Shown: positions 12,390-23,836, counted from the first letter of the stretch. The stretch is DNA of 64,000 bases from Unio delphinus (GCA_029339505.1 JAQISU010001235.1:34757315-34821314), one strand, 5' to 3'. The notes: generated from the sequence alone by a model not told the origin. Numbers and translations: made by a program.

Positions 12390-12900
12390 TACTTATTGGC
12401 AAAAGTTCTTCAGTCGAACACAGTCCTAATTATGATCTCTTTAAGGAATGTATCTTTAAGGACTATTATTTGGTACCGGGTGCATATCAACTAAAGCTTA
12501 GGAATGGTTTTAAAATATAGACAAACTCATGTCAAATTAGTAAGGGAAAAAGAACAATTGGTTGATAGGTGGTGCTCAGCCATGAAGGTTGATAGAGAAG
12601 TGGGTCCAAAACCTACCTTGGTGAGTAAAATGTACAAACTTTACAAAACGATACTCGTACAGCTGATTATTATTCCTTGACTCACAAAGTTAAATTTCTC
12701 AATAAGTTTTCATCTCAGAAGGTTACCAGTAATACAAACCATGCCAGTCTCATACCAGACTTCCAAATCTCAATCTGGCATAACCTTTAGGAATCAAACC
12801 GCTGTTAAGACTGATAAGATATCCTTATCTCTTCCATAATGCACTTATTGCACGAAAATAGGACACGTTATCTCTGATTGCTACAAAATGAAAAATAAGT
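12390..12900 (+). pseudogene. gag remnant with CCHC zinc knuckle
   Basis: At 12,431-12,500 the plus strand reads YDLFKECIFKDYY then LVPGAYQLK, the pattern of the capsid region of Ty3-like gags. Traces of a REKEQL...DRWC stretch follow at about 12,545-12,580 in another frame. A CX2CX4HX4C zinc knuckle (CTYCTKIGHVISDC) sits at 12,840-12,881, followed by basic residues, the usual nucleocapsid end of gag. Stops and frame changes separate the parts. In an intact element this protein packages the RNA genome. Confidence 0.75.
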
Positions 12901-13015
12901 AAGATAATAAATACAGATCTATTGCAAAAGCTCTTATTTCTAAGTGGTCAATGTCACGGTCTTGTTTTGAAAAGAATACATTTGTTGAATCAAACTTCCA
13001 CAGTCTGATTTTATT

Positions 13016-13249
13016 ATGGAGAATTATGAACCATTCGTGTCGAACGTTTCTATGTCTCTTTTTTGTGGTTCTGCCAATCGTATCCCCATTAAAATATTAA
13101 TGGACACAGGAGCTTCTCAGAGTCTTTTATTATCAAGTACTTTGCCTTTATCTGAGAACTTGTCTTCTAGTGAAGGTGTTCTTACTGAGAAAGTAGAGTG
13201 CGGCTTTATATTCTTCCTTTCCACTGTGTATATTAGTCTTCATACTTAG
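13016..13249 (+). pseudogene. Retropepsin-like protease remnant
   Basis: A 77-codon open frame contains ILMDTGASQSLL, the aspartic protease active-site signature (DTGAS at 13,103-13,117). It follows the zinc knuckle by about 130 bp, in a different frame, as expected for a decayed gag-pol. The second half of the protease fold runs past the stop at 13,247, where DLTGEG-like traces occur (about 13,318-13,340). Confidence 0.8.
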
Positions 13250-13689
13250 TCTCAGAACCCGAGACTGTAGTAGCTGCGATATTTTGCCTATTCACGATAG
13301 TCGTTTATTTCTAGGCAATGACCTAACTGGAGAAGGATTGTGGAGAATCCAGTTGTAACTGTATCAATATGTTCATCCTGTTAAGATTGAAACCTTTTAT
13401 TTAAACTTTGCTTGTGCATTTATTATAGTCATGGAGAAAAAAATCTGTTGATAACTATGTTGGTTGGAAAATCATTGCTTTAGCGGACAGCATTATTACT
13501 ATGGTATTTTGATGATGTCATTTTTGCTCCTGATATTGATCAGTCAAAAGGTATTTTCAAAATAATCCTCGTTACACTACTCATTCTCTTAATTCTACTC
13601 AGGGGGATAAAAGACAATCGCTCACTGTCGAACAAGAACAAGATCCTTAGATGTTCTGTTCGCTTTAGAGGGTTGTTAGCAACTTGAAG

Positions 13690-14240
13690 CCACACAACTA
13701 ACATTTTCTTATTTTGTGAACAATGGGATCCTTATGAGGAAAGGAAGACTAACTGAGGTACCCGCTGGTAGTGAGTGATCATTGAGACATAAAAGAATTA
13801 TATGTCGTTTAATCAAATTTGTTTGAGTTTAGAATTTGAAACATCATAGGTTGGTCATGTAATAGTCAGTAAGACTTACCACAAGACCTTGAATCATTAA
13901 AATTAAACGTTTTGTTTATAAATACTGTAGATCTTGTTTTATTTTGTTTTTGGTCAAATGATAGGAAAATCCAGTCGAAAGAATATACCCAAAGCTCATC
14001 TTTAACCTATTCATGTTTTTCACGAGCCATTTGAATCGTTAAATTGTATTCCTTTTGAACTACATACTGGACATACTGTCAGTGGACTATTGAAGTTATT
14101 AATAGAAAAACTTTGATCAACCGAAGATACAGACAATGATATTTTTCATTATGTCACACATTTCAAACATAACGTATCAAGACAGGTGAAGTTGAAAGAA
14201 CAAATATTCACTCGACATGATCAAAAATTATGTTAAGGCA
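13690..14240 (+). pseudogene. Integrase remnant located between protease and reverse transcriptase
   Basis: Three pieces fit a Ty3-like integrase in the correct internal order. FVNNGILMRK with a following PAGSE (13,713-13,778) resembles the segment just before the HHCC domain. IPKAHL with HVFHEPFESL in the neighbouring frame (about 13,985-14,040) resembles the start of the catalytic core. PFELHTGHTVSGLLK (14,051-14,095) matches the C-terminal part of the core, where similar wording is widespread in metazoan Ty3 integrases. Most of the HHCC domain and the D,D(35)E residues are not readable and the segment is short, so deletions have occurred. The position upstream of reverse transcriptase is the unusual feature. 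Confidence 0.6.
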
Positions 14241-14689
14241 TGACATAAATACAAAGGAAAGCAGTTTTAATAATCTGGTGAACAAGTTATGGCTTTCTTG
14301 CCCATTCCTCAAATCCACTTCAGACTTAGTAGTATGGCCCTAATAAGGTTAATAATAAAGTGACTTTAATTATATCATTAACACAATTGCGAGGCGAACA
14401 CAGAAACACCTTTGCCATATGATATAATTAAAGACTGGTGATAGAGATAGCATATCAATTATTCAATAAGTTTAGTTGTACCTGTCCCACATAGTGAATA
14501 TTTTAACAGTGGCGTGCTATAGGATTGAATTGAAATTAGTTTAACCAGTCTCCGGAATTAGGAACTATTACAGGATCTGGACCAGAAACTTTCACATATG
14601 TTGCCTCAAGAAAAGAGAGTTGAACAGCTGTTATTTGAATATGAGCTCTTGTTGCCAGATGTTCCATCTAGAATTCGACGTGTATTCTT

Positions 14690-15235
14690 GTGCCGCAATT
14701 ATATAATATTTTCCGTATGTGAACTGACTCTAGAAATTTGAACAGTATCACCGAAACAGATTCATTTTAAATACCAAGAATATATGACTACATTTACACA
14801 ATTGGAAATGCAAAATAAGTCTCCAGATTTGACCTTTGAAAGGCTTTTGGTAAATGTTACTCACAGAAGAAGCAAAACAAAAACCTAACGTATTTTCATT
14901 TGCAATCGACATTATCAACATAAAGTAATGCCATTTGGTATGACAAATTCTCCCTCAACATTACATCGTTTAATTAACATGATAACATAGTGCATAGTTT
15001 GCTGCGATACGTACACGATGACGTCATGATATTCAACGACACTTGGAAGATCACATGGAAACCTTCTGAATGTTCATTGTCGATTAAGTAATGTAAATTT
15101 TGCAACTCATTTAAATAAAAGTGGGTTTTGTCGTTCTTGTGTTACAGTTTTAAGGCATATTGTGTCAGATGGTCAAGTTAAACATGTAAAGTTCAGTTTA
15201 AGGCTATCTCTGGACTCCATGTGCATGCCAGAAAA
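14690..15235 (+). pseudogene. Reverse transcriptase remnant
   Basis: The readable motifs are VMPFGMTNSPSTLHRLIN (about 14,927-14,980), RYVHDDVMIFNDTW (15,005-15,046; the catalytic Y-x-DD box reads YVHDD, with one extra residue or a change) and NKSGFCRSCVTVLRHIVSDG (about 15,115-15,175), the connection after the palm. Earlier fragments around 14,750-14,830 resemble the N-terminal fingers. Several stops and at least three frame changes occur, so no product is possible. Confidence 0.8.
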
Positions 15236-15439
15236 GAAACCGACTAATGTAAATTGTTAGGTATGTCTGGGTATTATCTGATATTTCCTCACATTTTTCC
15301 ATTTTAGTTGAACCCCTAACCGGTTTCTTCATTAAGTAAACAAAGCTGCCTTAGTCTGAACCGTTTTTAAACGTGCCTGTGATAAGTCAAAGGCTATACT
15401 TAAGAGTGCGCCAGTTATTTCAGCTCCAGACTTCAACTA

Positions 15440-15800
15440 GTCAGTTAAATTATATGTTGATGCAAGTGATTTGAGAGCTGGTGGCGGATTCAAGAGAACA
15501 AAAATGTTGTGGATCATTCAATATGCTATTTTTCTAAAACGAAAATAGACGAACGACACAGAACTTATTCCGCAATCGAGAAGAAATGTTTGCTTTGACA
15601 CTGGTTATGCAACATTTTGCAGTGTATTTTTTTTACTGAATCGTAGCCCCTTATTTTCATCAACGAAATGGAAAACAAAAATCAGATATTGCTGAGACAG
15701 AGCTTTAATTTTTGCAGAATACATCACTAATGTTAATTACATAAATGGAAAATATAGCATTAATGCAGATGCACTTTCACGTGCAGAAGTACTATATTGC
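15440..15800 (+). pseudogene. RNase H remnant, last coding domain of the element
   Basis: LYVDASDLRAGGG (15,450-15,488) carries the first catalytic-Asp motif of Ty3-like RNase H, and NADALSRAE (15,763-15,789) is its typical C-terminal end. Between them are traces of ...ERHRTYSAIEKKCL-like sequence in shifted frames. After 15,800 the sequence is AT-rich with no integrase traces up to the LTR, which supports RNase H as the terminal domain. Confidence 0.75.
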
Positions 15801-16094
15801 TGTATGTTGTATATATTTAGTGTCATTCATAAGACATCTTCTTGTGCATTGTTTTATTATATTCACTTATGTATGTTCTACTAATTTGTAAAAGAAAGAT
15901 TTATTGTATAGACCTTTCTTTATCTTTACTAGCGGATGTGTCATACATATCTATATTGTGTCTTTGGCGTTTGATGCATGACTGTACATTGCAATAAGCT
16001 ACAAATAGGTGTTTACAAGTCTTAATTTCAGTCTAATAATGAATCTGTGTACAAGTTTGGGGTAATAATTTTTCAATGGACGATTAAGTCAGAT

Positions 16095-16830
16095 GTGTTC
16101 TTTTGCTATGTCGAGATGCATTAGGGTTATATGTCACGTGTTGTTTTTGCTATGTCGAGATGCATTAGGGTTATATGTCACGTGTTCTTTTGCTATGTCA
16201 AGATGCATTAGAGTTATATGTCACGTGTTCTTTTGCTATGTCGAGATGCATTAGGGTTATATGTCACGTGTTCTTTTGCTATGTCAAGATGCATTAGAGT
16301 TATATGTCACGTGTTCTTTTGCTATGTCGAGATGCATTAGGGTTATATGTCACGTGTTGTTTTTGCTATGTCGAGATGCATTAGAGTTATATGTCACGTG
16401 TTGTTTTTGCTATGTCGAGATGCATTAGGGTTATATGTCACGTGTTCTTTTGCTATGTCAAGATGCATTAGAGTTATATGTCACGTGTTCTTTTGCTATG
16501 TCGAGATGCATTAGGGTTATATGTCACGTGTTCTTTTGCTATGTCAAGATGCATTAGAGTTATATGTCACGTGTTCTTTTGCTATGTCGAGATGCATTAG
16601 GGTTATATGTCACGTGTTGTTTTTGCTATGTCGAGATGCATTAGAGTTATATGTCACGTGTTCTTTTGCTATGTCAAGATGCATTAGAGTTATATGTCAC
16701 GTGTTCTTTTACTATGTCGAGATGCATTAGAGTTATATATCACGTGTTCTTTTGCTATGTCAAGATGCATTAGAGTTATATGTCACGTGTTCTTTTGCTA
16801 TGTCAAGATGCATTAGAGTTATATGTCACA
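16095..16830 (+). repeat. 43-bp array with one CACGTG E-box per unit, 17 copies
   Basis: Unit: GTGTTCTTTTGCTATGTC, (G/A)AGATGCATTAG, (G/A)GTTATATGTCAC. Each junction between units recreates CACGTG, the palindromic E-box, and each unit also has the ATGCAT palindrome. Two main variants (CGAGA...AGGG and CAAGA...AGAG) alternate over much of the array, and some copies have a GTTTTTGC insertion. It lies in the U3 part of an LTR directly before a TATA box. Confidence 0.95.
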
Positions 16831-16889
16831 TGGGGAGTATTGCAACATAGATCGGGTAGGAAAATATTTCGTCATAGCGTTGTAGGATG

Positions 16890-16897
16890 TATATAAG
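16890..16897 (+). promoter_or_regulatory. TATA box of the LTR
   Basis: TATATAAG follows the E-box array by 60 bp and precedes the region conserved among LTR fragments in this window. The position fits the U3/R promoter of an LTR retrotransposon. Activity cannot be judged. Confidence 0.5.
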
Positions 16898-17336
16898 GAC
16901 GGAGAGAGGTGGACAATTATTTCCTAGTACCTATGGTCATGCTTAAAAATTAGTCTGCAGATGTATTTAATGTTATATTTTGATATAATTTGAGAGGACA
17001 TATTTCTTTGCATTATTCATTGGTTTTACAAAGCAAAGTGCTCATATGACTGGATTACATTTCCAGACTATTGTGAACTTATTTAAAGAAGCTCTGGTCA
17101 ATACCATTGTGAAACATCATGGCTATTGGTACATCAGCACACTAAGGACCCGGAATTCATTCGGAACACCCTATTACATTGGACTTGTAATAGAACTTTA
17201 AGACTTAAATCGGATTTAATTTATAATACCGTAAGTTCCTTTAAATTTTAATTTTGTAACTTAGAGAATTAAATTATTTGTTAAATTTTATTAAACTTAG
17301 TGGTTTTGCTTCTTTCTGTTACTTAGCTTAGGACCA

Positions 17337-17649
17337 TAAAGTATCAATAATATAACGTAAAATAAATTGCGAACTATAAATTGCGTTTTGTACAGCACGT
17401 ATGCCACCCACTCAGCATATTCATCACTGTTGACTCTTAGTAGACCGATCTACTGATCCTAAAGACCCACGTCACCAAAATAAAAAAAATAATATCGATA
17501 ACAATGTCTATAGAAATATGCATGTCAATATTTTTCATTGTTTCATTAAGTAGTTTTTCTTTTATCGTACTAACAACATTGTTTGTTTGTTTTGTTTTTT
17601 GGTCAAAGACAAAGGCTATGTCCATAAATACCAAAACGATGTAACAAAA

Positions 17650-17689
<40 letters not shown>

Positions 17690-18011
17690 AATGTTTAAAA
17701 TAATTCAAATTCCAAGACGTTTCAAATGCCTGCGTTTTAAAACCTATGTGTATAATGACATGATATATATTCCGGTCATATGCAGACAAACTTGCTTACC
17801 TAGTTTTATACATCTCAAGTGAGTTTCCTTTAATCGTGCGAGCAGGATTTTCGTCAAATAAATCAAAATTATACAGAAACAAAACATGAAAAAATTATAT
17901 ATTAATGGCATTAAAATTTATTCCTTTTCTTTCCGCATGAATACAAATAACCCGATACAATTGTCTTTGTCTACCTTAAATGCAGTACTGAAACGGACAC
18001 TTTATTGGTGC
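17337..18011. other. No gene seen; contains (GT)n microsatellite
   Basis: AT-rich spacer with a (GT)n tract at 17,651-17,687. The 65-codon minus-strand frame at 17,437-17,634 has no recognisable domain. Confidence 0.5.
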
Positions 18012-18170
18012 ACACATTACAGCCCCCACCGACAGGGTGGACACAGTACAACCCCCACCGACATGGTGGACACATTACAGCCCCCACCGACATGGTGGAC
18101 ACATTACAGCCCCCACCGACATGGTGGACACATTACAGCCCCCACCGACATGGTGGACACATTACAGCCT
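18012..18170 (+). repeat. 29-bp tandem repeat, about 5.5 copies
   Basis: Unit CATTACAGCCCCCACCG plus ACATGGTGGACA. Each unit contains CCACC-GACAT-GGTGG, a 5-bp stem inverted repeat. The first two copies diverge (CAGGGTGG, AGTACAACC). A 101-codon open frame spans it by chance. Confidence 0.9.
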
Positions 18171-18457
18171 GACCAAGCACACATAAATTAGTTAGAGCTG
18201 AATAACGATACTAAGGGCTTGGAAGACCAATTATATAAACTTTGCGCACAATATCGACGAAATAATATGTTGTTTTATTGCCTCCTAGGTCATTCTAGTG
18301 AACGCTGGGAGCGAGTTTGTTTAATTTCAGGTCAATTGTCCAGGACAGACTAGGTCTACCGCATGCCGACACATTTGATATAGAGTGTGGCCACTTGGTG
18401 GTGTCTGATAAATTTAATCACTGCAAGATCAAGTGGAATGTGCTCGAGGAAATCTCT

Positions 18458-18686
18458 GATTAGACCGATAAATCTGTCCCGATAACATTAAGTCTGTACT
18501 GATGATTAGACCGATAAATCTGTCCCGATAACATTATTGTTGTACTTATGATTAGACCGATAAATCTATTCCAGAACAATTAGTTTATACTGGTGATTAG
18601 TCCGAAAAGTCTGTCCCGACAACAATATATTGGCTCTGATGTTCGTTCATCACGTTGAAAGCATCGCTATAGGACAGATTTATGAG
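18458..18686 (+). mobile_element. Inverted-repeat MITE with tandemly amplified left end
   Basis: Four head-to-tail copies (period 45-47 bp, starting at 18,458, 18,503, 18,550 and 18,595) of GATTAGACCGATAAATCTGT are followed by a right end GGACAGATTTATGAG (18,672-18,686) in inverted orientation. The same family occurs once at 24,701-24,786 with a single left end. No transposase is encoded. Confidence 0.6.
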
Positions 18687-18749
18687 TACAATCCATAAAG
18701 TGCTTGATCATGAGTCAAAAACAGGGGCTTCGTGGGACTTGACGCAAGG

Positions 18750-18947
18750 CAGAGGCGTAGCTAGAGTGTTTGGCGCCCGGGGACAATATTCATTCCCTCC
18801 CCCCACCTCAACTCTGAAACCCATTATTTTTATCAATAAAATCACCATTACCCGTTACAACCTATTTCAAAGCCCATTTTGGCGCCCCCACTAGTATGGC
18901 ACCCGGGGACATATGTACCCCCCTGTCCACCCCTAGCTACGCCTCTG
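18750..18947 (+). mobile_element. hAT-type MITE, 198 bp, perfect 15-bp terminal inverted repeats and 8-bp target duplication
   Basis: The element starts CAGAGGCGTAGCTAG and ends with its exact reverse complement. It is flanked by ACGCAAGG (18,742-18,749) and ACACAAGG (18,948-18,955), an 8-bp target duplication with one mismatch, which fits the hAT superfamily. The interior has GGCGCCC...GGGGAC blocks near both ends. Non-autonomous, no ORF. Confidence 0.85.
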
Positions 18948-19174
18948 ACACAAGGAACAAGAAAGAAAACTAATTACTTCGATTCTCACTCATTGAGACT
19001 CAAGAGAATCTCGTTGAACTTTGTAGCGTACGCGAGGTGAGGATACGTTGTATGGTCTGCCCTTGGTAAGCATTGAACGCGTGACTTTGCACACGGTTTT
19101 CTCCGTGATTGAGATTGATAACGACGTTGTATGTGTGTCAGCGACAGTTCAAAGCAGTAAGATTATGCAAACGC

Positions 19175-19180
<6 letters not shown>

Positions 19181-19215
<35 letters not shown>

Positions 19216-19232
19216 TGTGAGAGAGAGAGAGA
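19181..19232 (+). repeat. (GT)n(GA)n microsatellite
   Basis: Alternating GT run interrupted by one TATG, followed by a GA run. It is spanned by a chance open frame. Confidence 0.95.
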
Positions 19233-19235
19233 TTT

Positions 19236-19530
19236 GGATTTTTAATGTAGCTTTTAAAAAAAATCCATCATATCGCAACGATGTCTGCAGTGTAGCGGTT
19301 TATGGTGATGTCTAGCACTGGGGCATCATGTCGCAGACACGTCACATGATGTCCCACCCAGTCAAATTATCCTGACACCAGGCTGACCAGTTCTACTACT
19401 AACCTCTTAATGCTGAGCACCAAGTGAGGCAGCTGTTAGTACCACTTTTGTAAGTCTTTGGTATGACTCGACCGGGGATCGAACCCACGACTTCCCACAT
19501 CCGAGGCTGACGCTCTAATCAATCGCCTTA
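19236..19530 (-). mobile_element. SINE family 2 (tRNA-like head), minus-strand copy
   Basis: In minus orientation the head reads GATTAGAGCGTCAGCC and GGGTTCGATCCCCGG (A- and B-box-like), followed by GAGTCATACCAAAGACTT, then ACTGGTCAGCCTGGTGTCAG and a 3' part with ATCGTTGCGATATG. It aligns along its length with 29,562-29,856. The 5' end is slightly truncated relative to that copy. Confidence 0.8.
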
Positions 19531-20370
19531 GGTAAACTGAATGATTCTGATGAGTTTGGTAACAGTGGACAGAGCGGAAACGAGAGTGAGTTAGCTTAAT
19601 AAACAAGAGGATGTTCGAAGCAGATCGATCACGCAAAACGAATCAATTACATGTATTTGAAAAAACATAAACATTCTATGATCAACTGGAGAATTCAAAG
19701 TTTAAAGAAAAATAAACATTTCATTACATGTCTTTATAACTGTTCTAAACTTGACACTTGGTTGCTAAACATGAGGAGTATTGACGTAAAATTTGGTTAT
19801 CTGTTAAATGGATAAATGCATTTTGATAGCGAAAGAACAAAATTTTTGAGAAGAGGTAAAAATAGCTGTAGGATCAGCTTTTTCATTTAATACGATATGT
19901 TTGACTTGAATGCGGGGAGGCACACATTTTATGAGTTTGAGAACTGTGCTACTTTCTATTTTTGAAAGAAATGTTTTTAAAATATCAAAATGTTATTATG
20001 TGTTTTGATTACATTTCACTTCAATGTTTTCCGATCTACAAAAAAAGTTCACTGAACCGAATGGATTGTTCTTTCTGGCCGATGATTTCAACAAAAGAGC
20101 TAAATGTTCTATCGAGTTAATCCTTTAAATAATTTTGGGTCTTTTAATAGATGGTATAGATTTTGGTGACTCATATTCATTACCTAAAACCAGTAAAAAC
20201 TTTAAAATATAATAATCAGGGTAAATCATATGTAGAGGTGTGTTGTCAGAATGGTGCTTATGTGTTAAATGGTAAACTCTGTGATGACCTCGATAGAAAT
20301 TTCACGTTTGTGAATGAAGGTATTTTGTATTATATGGATATTCGACAGATGTTTTGCAGTAAGTGCCATG
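19531..20370. other. No gene seen
   Basis: AT-rich spacer without repeats or coding signal that I can support. Confidence 0.5.
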
Positions 20371-20371
20371 T

Positions 20372-20434
<63 letters not shown>

Positions 20435-20490
20435 GAAACAGACAGACAGACAGACAGAGACAGAGACAGAGACAGAGAGAGGGTGTGTGT
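20371..20490 (+). repeat. Compound (GT)n(GA)n(GACA)n microsatellite
   Basis: GT run, then a long GA run, then GACA and GAGACA repeats, then another short GT run. Open frames crossing it on both strands are low-complexity artefacts. Confidence 0.95.
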
Positions 20491-23400
20491 GTGCATATTC
20501 TCGAAAATCTAATACCTTTGATTACGGTTTTACCAATTCTGACACATGTTCATACATTTGGAGTTTTTAGTACTGTTTGATCAATTCTTGCACATGTATA
20601 TATCTGAATATATATCTACCTCAACTAGTTTTCATTTCATCCTAAAAACAATATTTTTGTTCAAAAATGTAAAAGTTCGAACAGTTTTAAAAAAATAAGT
20701 AAAATATTAAAAATTGGTTTAATGGTCCAAATATGTACCCGGATCATCTACATAGGAATAGAAATATGTTAACAAAATTTCATTCCTCTTCAGTGATTGG
20801 TTTCTGTACAATATTGCTAACAAGTTTCTTGAGATGAACGGACGAACACATCCAAGAGACGTCAAACAGTTTGAGCACGTGTTCCTATCTTTAACATAAG
20901 TAAATAAATATAAGAAAATAATTTGCACGTTTTTTCCCCTTCAATTATTTGTTACATATGAGGAATAAAATAATTATCTAATGTTGGTGCGACTTTTATC
21001 TCAGTTTGGTTGTATTAACATAAAACGTTGTAAATGACAATGGTATGGCCCTATTGTGTTTAAGTTAATTCACTATATGAATTATTTTTTCAAATCTTAA
21101 AATCTGAATGCAACTAGTATCATATGTTTCAATAACCGCCATGAAATATGGCAAAGGCTGTGATTATCGTTTGAAGTTGTACATGTCGACAAATAGATTT
21201 ACTCCCGCATTTCTTTTTAGTTATTGCCGTTTTAATCGTAACCTAATTCAGTGCGTGATAAATCTCCTTTGCTCAACTAGTCCTGCAGCATGACCTGCTC
21301 TAAAACGTGGTCAGTTTCATGATCTTCACCTGAAGAGGGGTATATTGTCCAATCACTTTGATACAATACAGTTTCTCATAAAAATTGACCCTGTATTAAT
21401 TGCCATGCTGTTTGAATGAAAGAGTCAAATATTCTTTCCATAAGATCAATTGATCAAAAGGCACTTTCGTTGGTGTATACAAGTTTATTTCACAGTGTTG
21501 TTGATGACGTATTTGTGATTATGCATGTTCATGAAAAACAAGGAAACGTTTTAACAGGTATACACAGATAAGAACAAAGTGTGCGAAACGGATTTTCGTC
21601 CACAGCTTGCGAATAGAATACAACTAATCTCACAGCTTTCAGCGGGTCGCCATGAAACTTTGTAGGTGTCATGGCTATCGTTTGTAAACTTTTGAAGACT
21701 AATCTGTCTGTATTGTAATGTCAAAGTGCTTTTATTCATGGCCAGTGTGTCACACAAACATTAAAACTGACGTACTGGCTGGTTCCGCGACAAATTCTTG
21801 ACTGCGAGAGGTACAATCTGTTCTGCTTGGGGCATGAAGTGAGTTTTAATTAGGATTCACTCATTAACAGATAGGAACAGACAAGGTTGCAATGCTAATA
21901 TCAGGTCATTTAGCGGTAGATGCCGGGACCGATATAAACCAGAGAATATTTTAGGAAATTATGGTTCATTTGAAACAGATGCCATGCAATTATATTTTCC
22001 AGAATAATTATTCATAAAGGCGGAATGGAAAGAATTTTCTGACTTTTATGGGATTCATTGGATTTTGTTCCTGTAAAGAAGTTATCCTGATTGGCAGGCT
22101 AACGAGAGAGTGTGTTCCAAGACGGAATTCGGAGGTTTAAAATAGTTTCTCTCCTATAATTAATCAGTCCAAATTTTTGTACCGAAGGAAACTTTCTGAC
22201 TCTCGGGGAGCAGAAAGTGTTCTCCGTTATAAATCTTCAAAAGAACATGGGGCGTAGAAGAGACCGGGATTCATAGAAGGACAGGGAATTATATAATGTT
22301 AAATATATGTTTATTAATGTAAGTTTATAAATATTCAGTTTATAAATTTTACATTCATACTTCAATTGTCCCCATGTTCAGAAATAATAAGCGCATATTT
22401 TGTGATTTATGTTGTAGGAATGTCATATAATATTTCCTTATATGAAGGAGTTCAGATTTAGAGGTTTGGCATGTAAACGAAATTATGGTGTAAGATTTCG
22501 TGCCCATCTTCCGACGCAAATTTTGTAAATATGTAAAAATAGCTGTCTTAAATGATTTGTATAATTTATGCTGAGGATGGATTTTACTATGTCTGGAATT
22601 CTGTGCCAATGAATCGTTAATTAGCACATTGACCTGGTTAGGACAAGTAGTGACGTCCATTCATTTCATGTGTATTTAAGTTGTGAATTGTTTCCAACTG
22701 AAACGATAGTGTAGCATTAAGAACATGTGTCGGCTGATAGGTCAGCTGGCATATTTATTGCCCGGCGAGACAATTATAGAATCAGAGAGGGCTAATTTGG
22801 TCGTGATGTTCATTTACGAATGCAGTAGCCATTAACAAGACATTGATTATGATATTAGGTTCTTTGGGAATTAAGCGAATGATATTAGTTCTGCTGAATT
22901 TCGATAGATGTCGATCCAAGAAGTTTTTTTGGTCAAATTTTCATCCGACAATGACCAAGTACAGAAAAATTATAATAATATTATATTTAAGATACAAATA
23001 AAAACTAACCTATGATTTTTGTTGAAAGGCCGCTTGTAAAATTTTGACTGAGGTATTAAAGTTAATTCCTTCTGCAACTAGTGACATTTTGACTGAACTA
23101 ACACTGCCACCAACCCCTCTTTTTACATTCATTATTTTTTACAGGAAAGAGCTATTTTTAATATTTTTGTGACAAGACAGCTAAACGAATCATTGTGCCT
23201 TATGCATGAATAAAGTAACAAATTAGCATACTTTTCATCACCTCTCAACCATCTAGATTTTTAGATATTTACCTCTTAAGCAGACACATGTAAATACGTA
23301 AGCCAAGTCGGTTGATCATTTGAAGCCCAAGTTACGCATTTGATCTCCAATACTAGTCTAAGTGTGACAGGCAGTTACCAACAAGTTAACCAATTTTCAT

Positions 23401-23686
23401 GCCTAACTCAAAGTAAATCTAAACCACATCACCTTATGTGTGAACTGCAAAATGCTAGGATTGTGATAATTAGACTCATGCCTTCTACCTTAAATATTAG
23501 GGGAGGTGTCAAAATATGAAACTATCCAGAGAGATCTTATTTTGATTCGTTGTCGCGGGGCCACTATATGGCGTGGGGTCAATAGTCCGGTGACTACTCT
23601 GCCTGTTTGATAATCCGGCACTGAGTCAATTACTAGTAGTAGAAGAGAACAAACTATAAACCTTAAGGAGATCGGGAAGATGTTTT
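20491..23686. other. No gene seen (3.2 kb)
   Basis: I find no domain, tandem array, SINE or inverted-repeat element. Short open frames (20,719-20,928, 21,108-21,293, 21,551-21,757, 22,355-22,660) show no recognisable homology. It may be intergenic or intronic DNA. Confidence 0.45.
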
Positions 23687-23836
23687 AAATTAGTCTATCT
23701 CACACACCACCATCAGAACTAGTCAAATTAGTCTATCTCACACACCACCATCAGAACTAGTCAAATTAGTCTATCTCACACACCACCATCAGAACTAGTC
23801 AAATTAGTCTATCTCACACACCACCATCAAAACTAG
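23687..23836 (+). repeat. 38-bp tandem repeat, 4 copies
   Basis: Unit AAATTAGTCTATCTCACACA then CCACCATCAGAACTAGTC; copies are nearly identical, the last with one substitution. Confidence 0.9.

Larger units (their letters stand above)
12246..17336 (+). mobile_element. Decayed Ty3-like LTR retrotransposon with copia-like order (gag-PR-IN-RT-RH), 3' LTR present
   Basis: Recognisable pieces lie in one orientation: gag (about 12,390-12,500), CCHC knuckle (12,840-12,881), protease (13,103-13,117), integrase pieces (13,713-14,095), reverse transcriptase (about 14,690-15,230), RNase H (15,450-15,789), then non-coding sequence and an LTR (about 16,052-17,336). Integrase lies before reverse transcriptase and nothing integrase-like follows RNase H; this order is known from gmr1-like Ty3/Gypsy elements. 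The 5' LTR is not visible: the element begins at the edge of the 36-bp minisatellite. All frames are broken by many stops and shifts. Confidence 0.8.
16052..17336 (+). mobile_element. 3' LTR of the Ty3-like element, containing an E-box array and TATA box
   Basis: The LTR probably begins at the G-rich tract AAGTTTGGGGTAATAA (16,050-16,065); a similar tract, ACAAGTTTGGGGAAATTATG, occurs at 45,148. U3 holds a 17-copy 43-bp array (16,095-16,830). A TATA box (TATATAAG, 16,890-16,897) follows. The 3' part (16,970-17,336) matches LTR fragments at 5,310-5,752 and, near the end, 61,400-61,785. Exact termini and target duplication are not resolved. Confidence 0.6.

Noticed and set aside
16095..16830. 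TTAGGG in many units, suggesting interstitial telomeric repeats
   Set aside because: TTAGGG occurs at most once per 43-bp unit, is absent from about half the units (TTAGAG) and is never tandem.
20302..20570. Open frames across GT/GA tracts
   Set aside because: Low-complexity translation on both strands.
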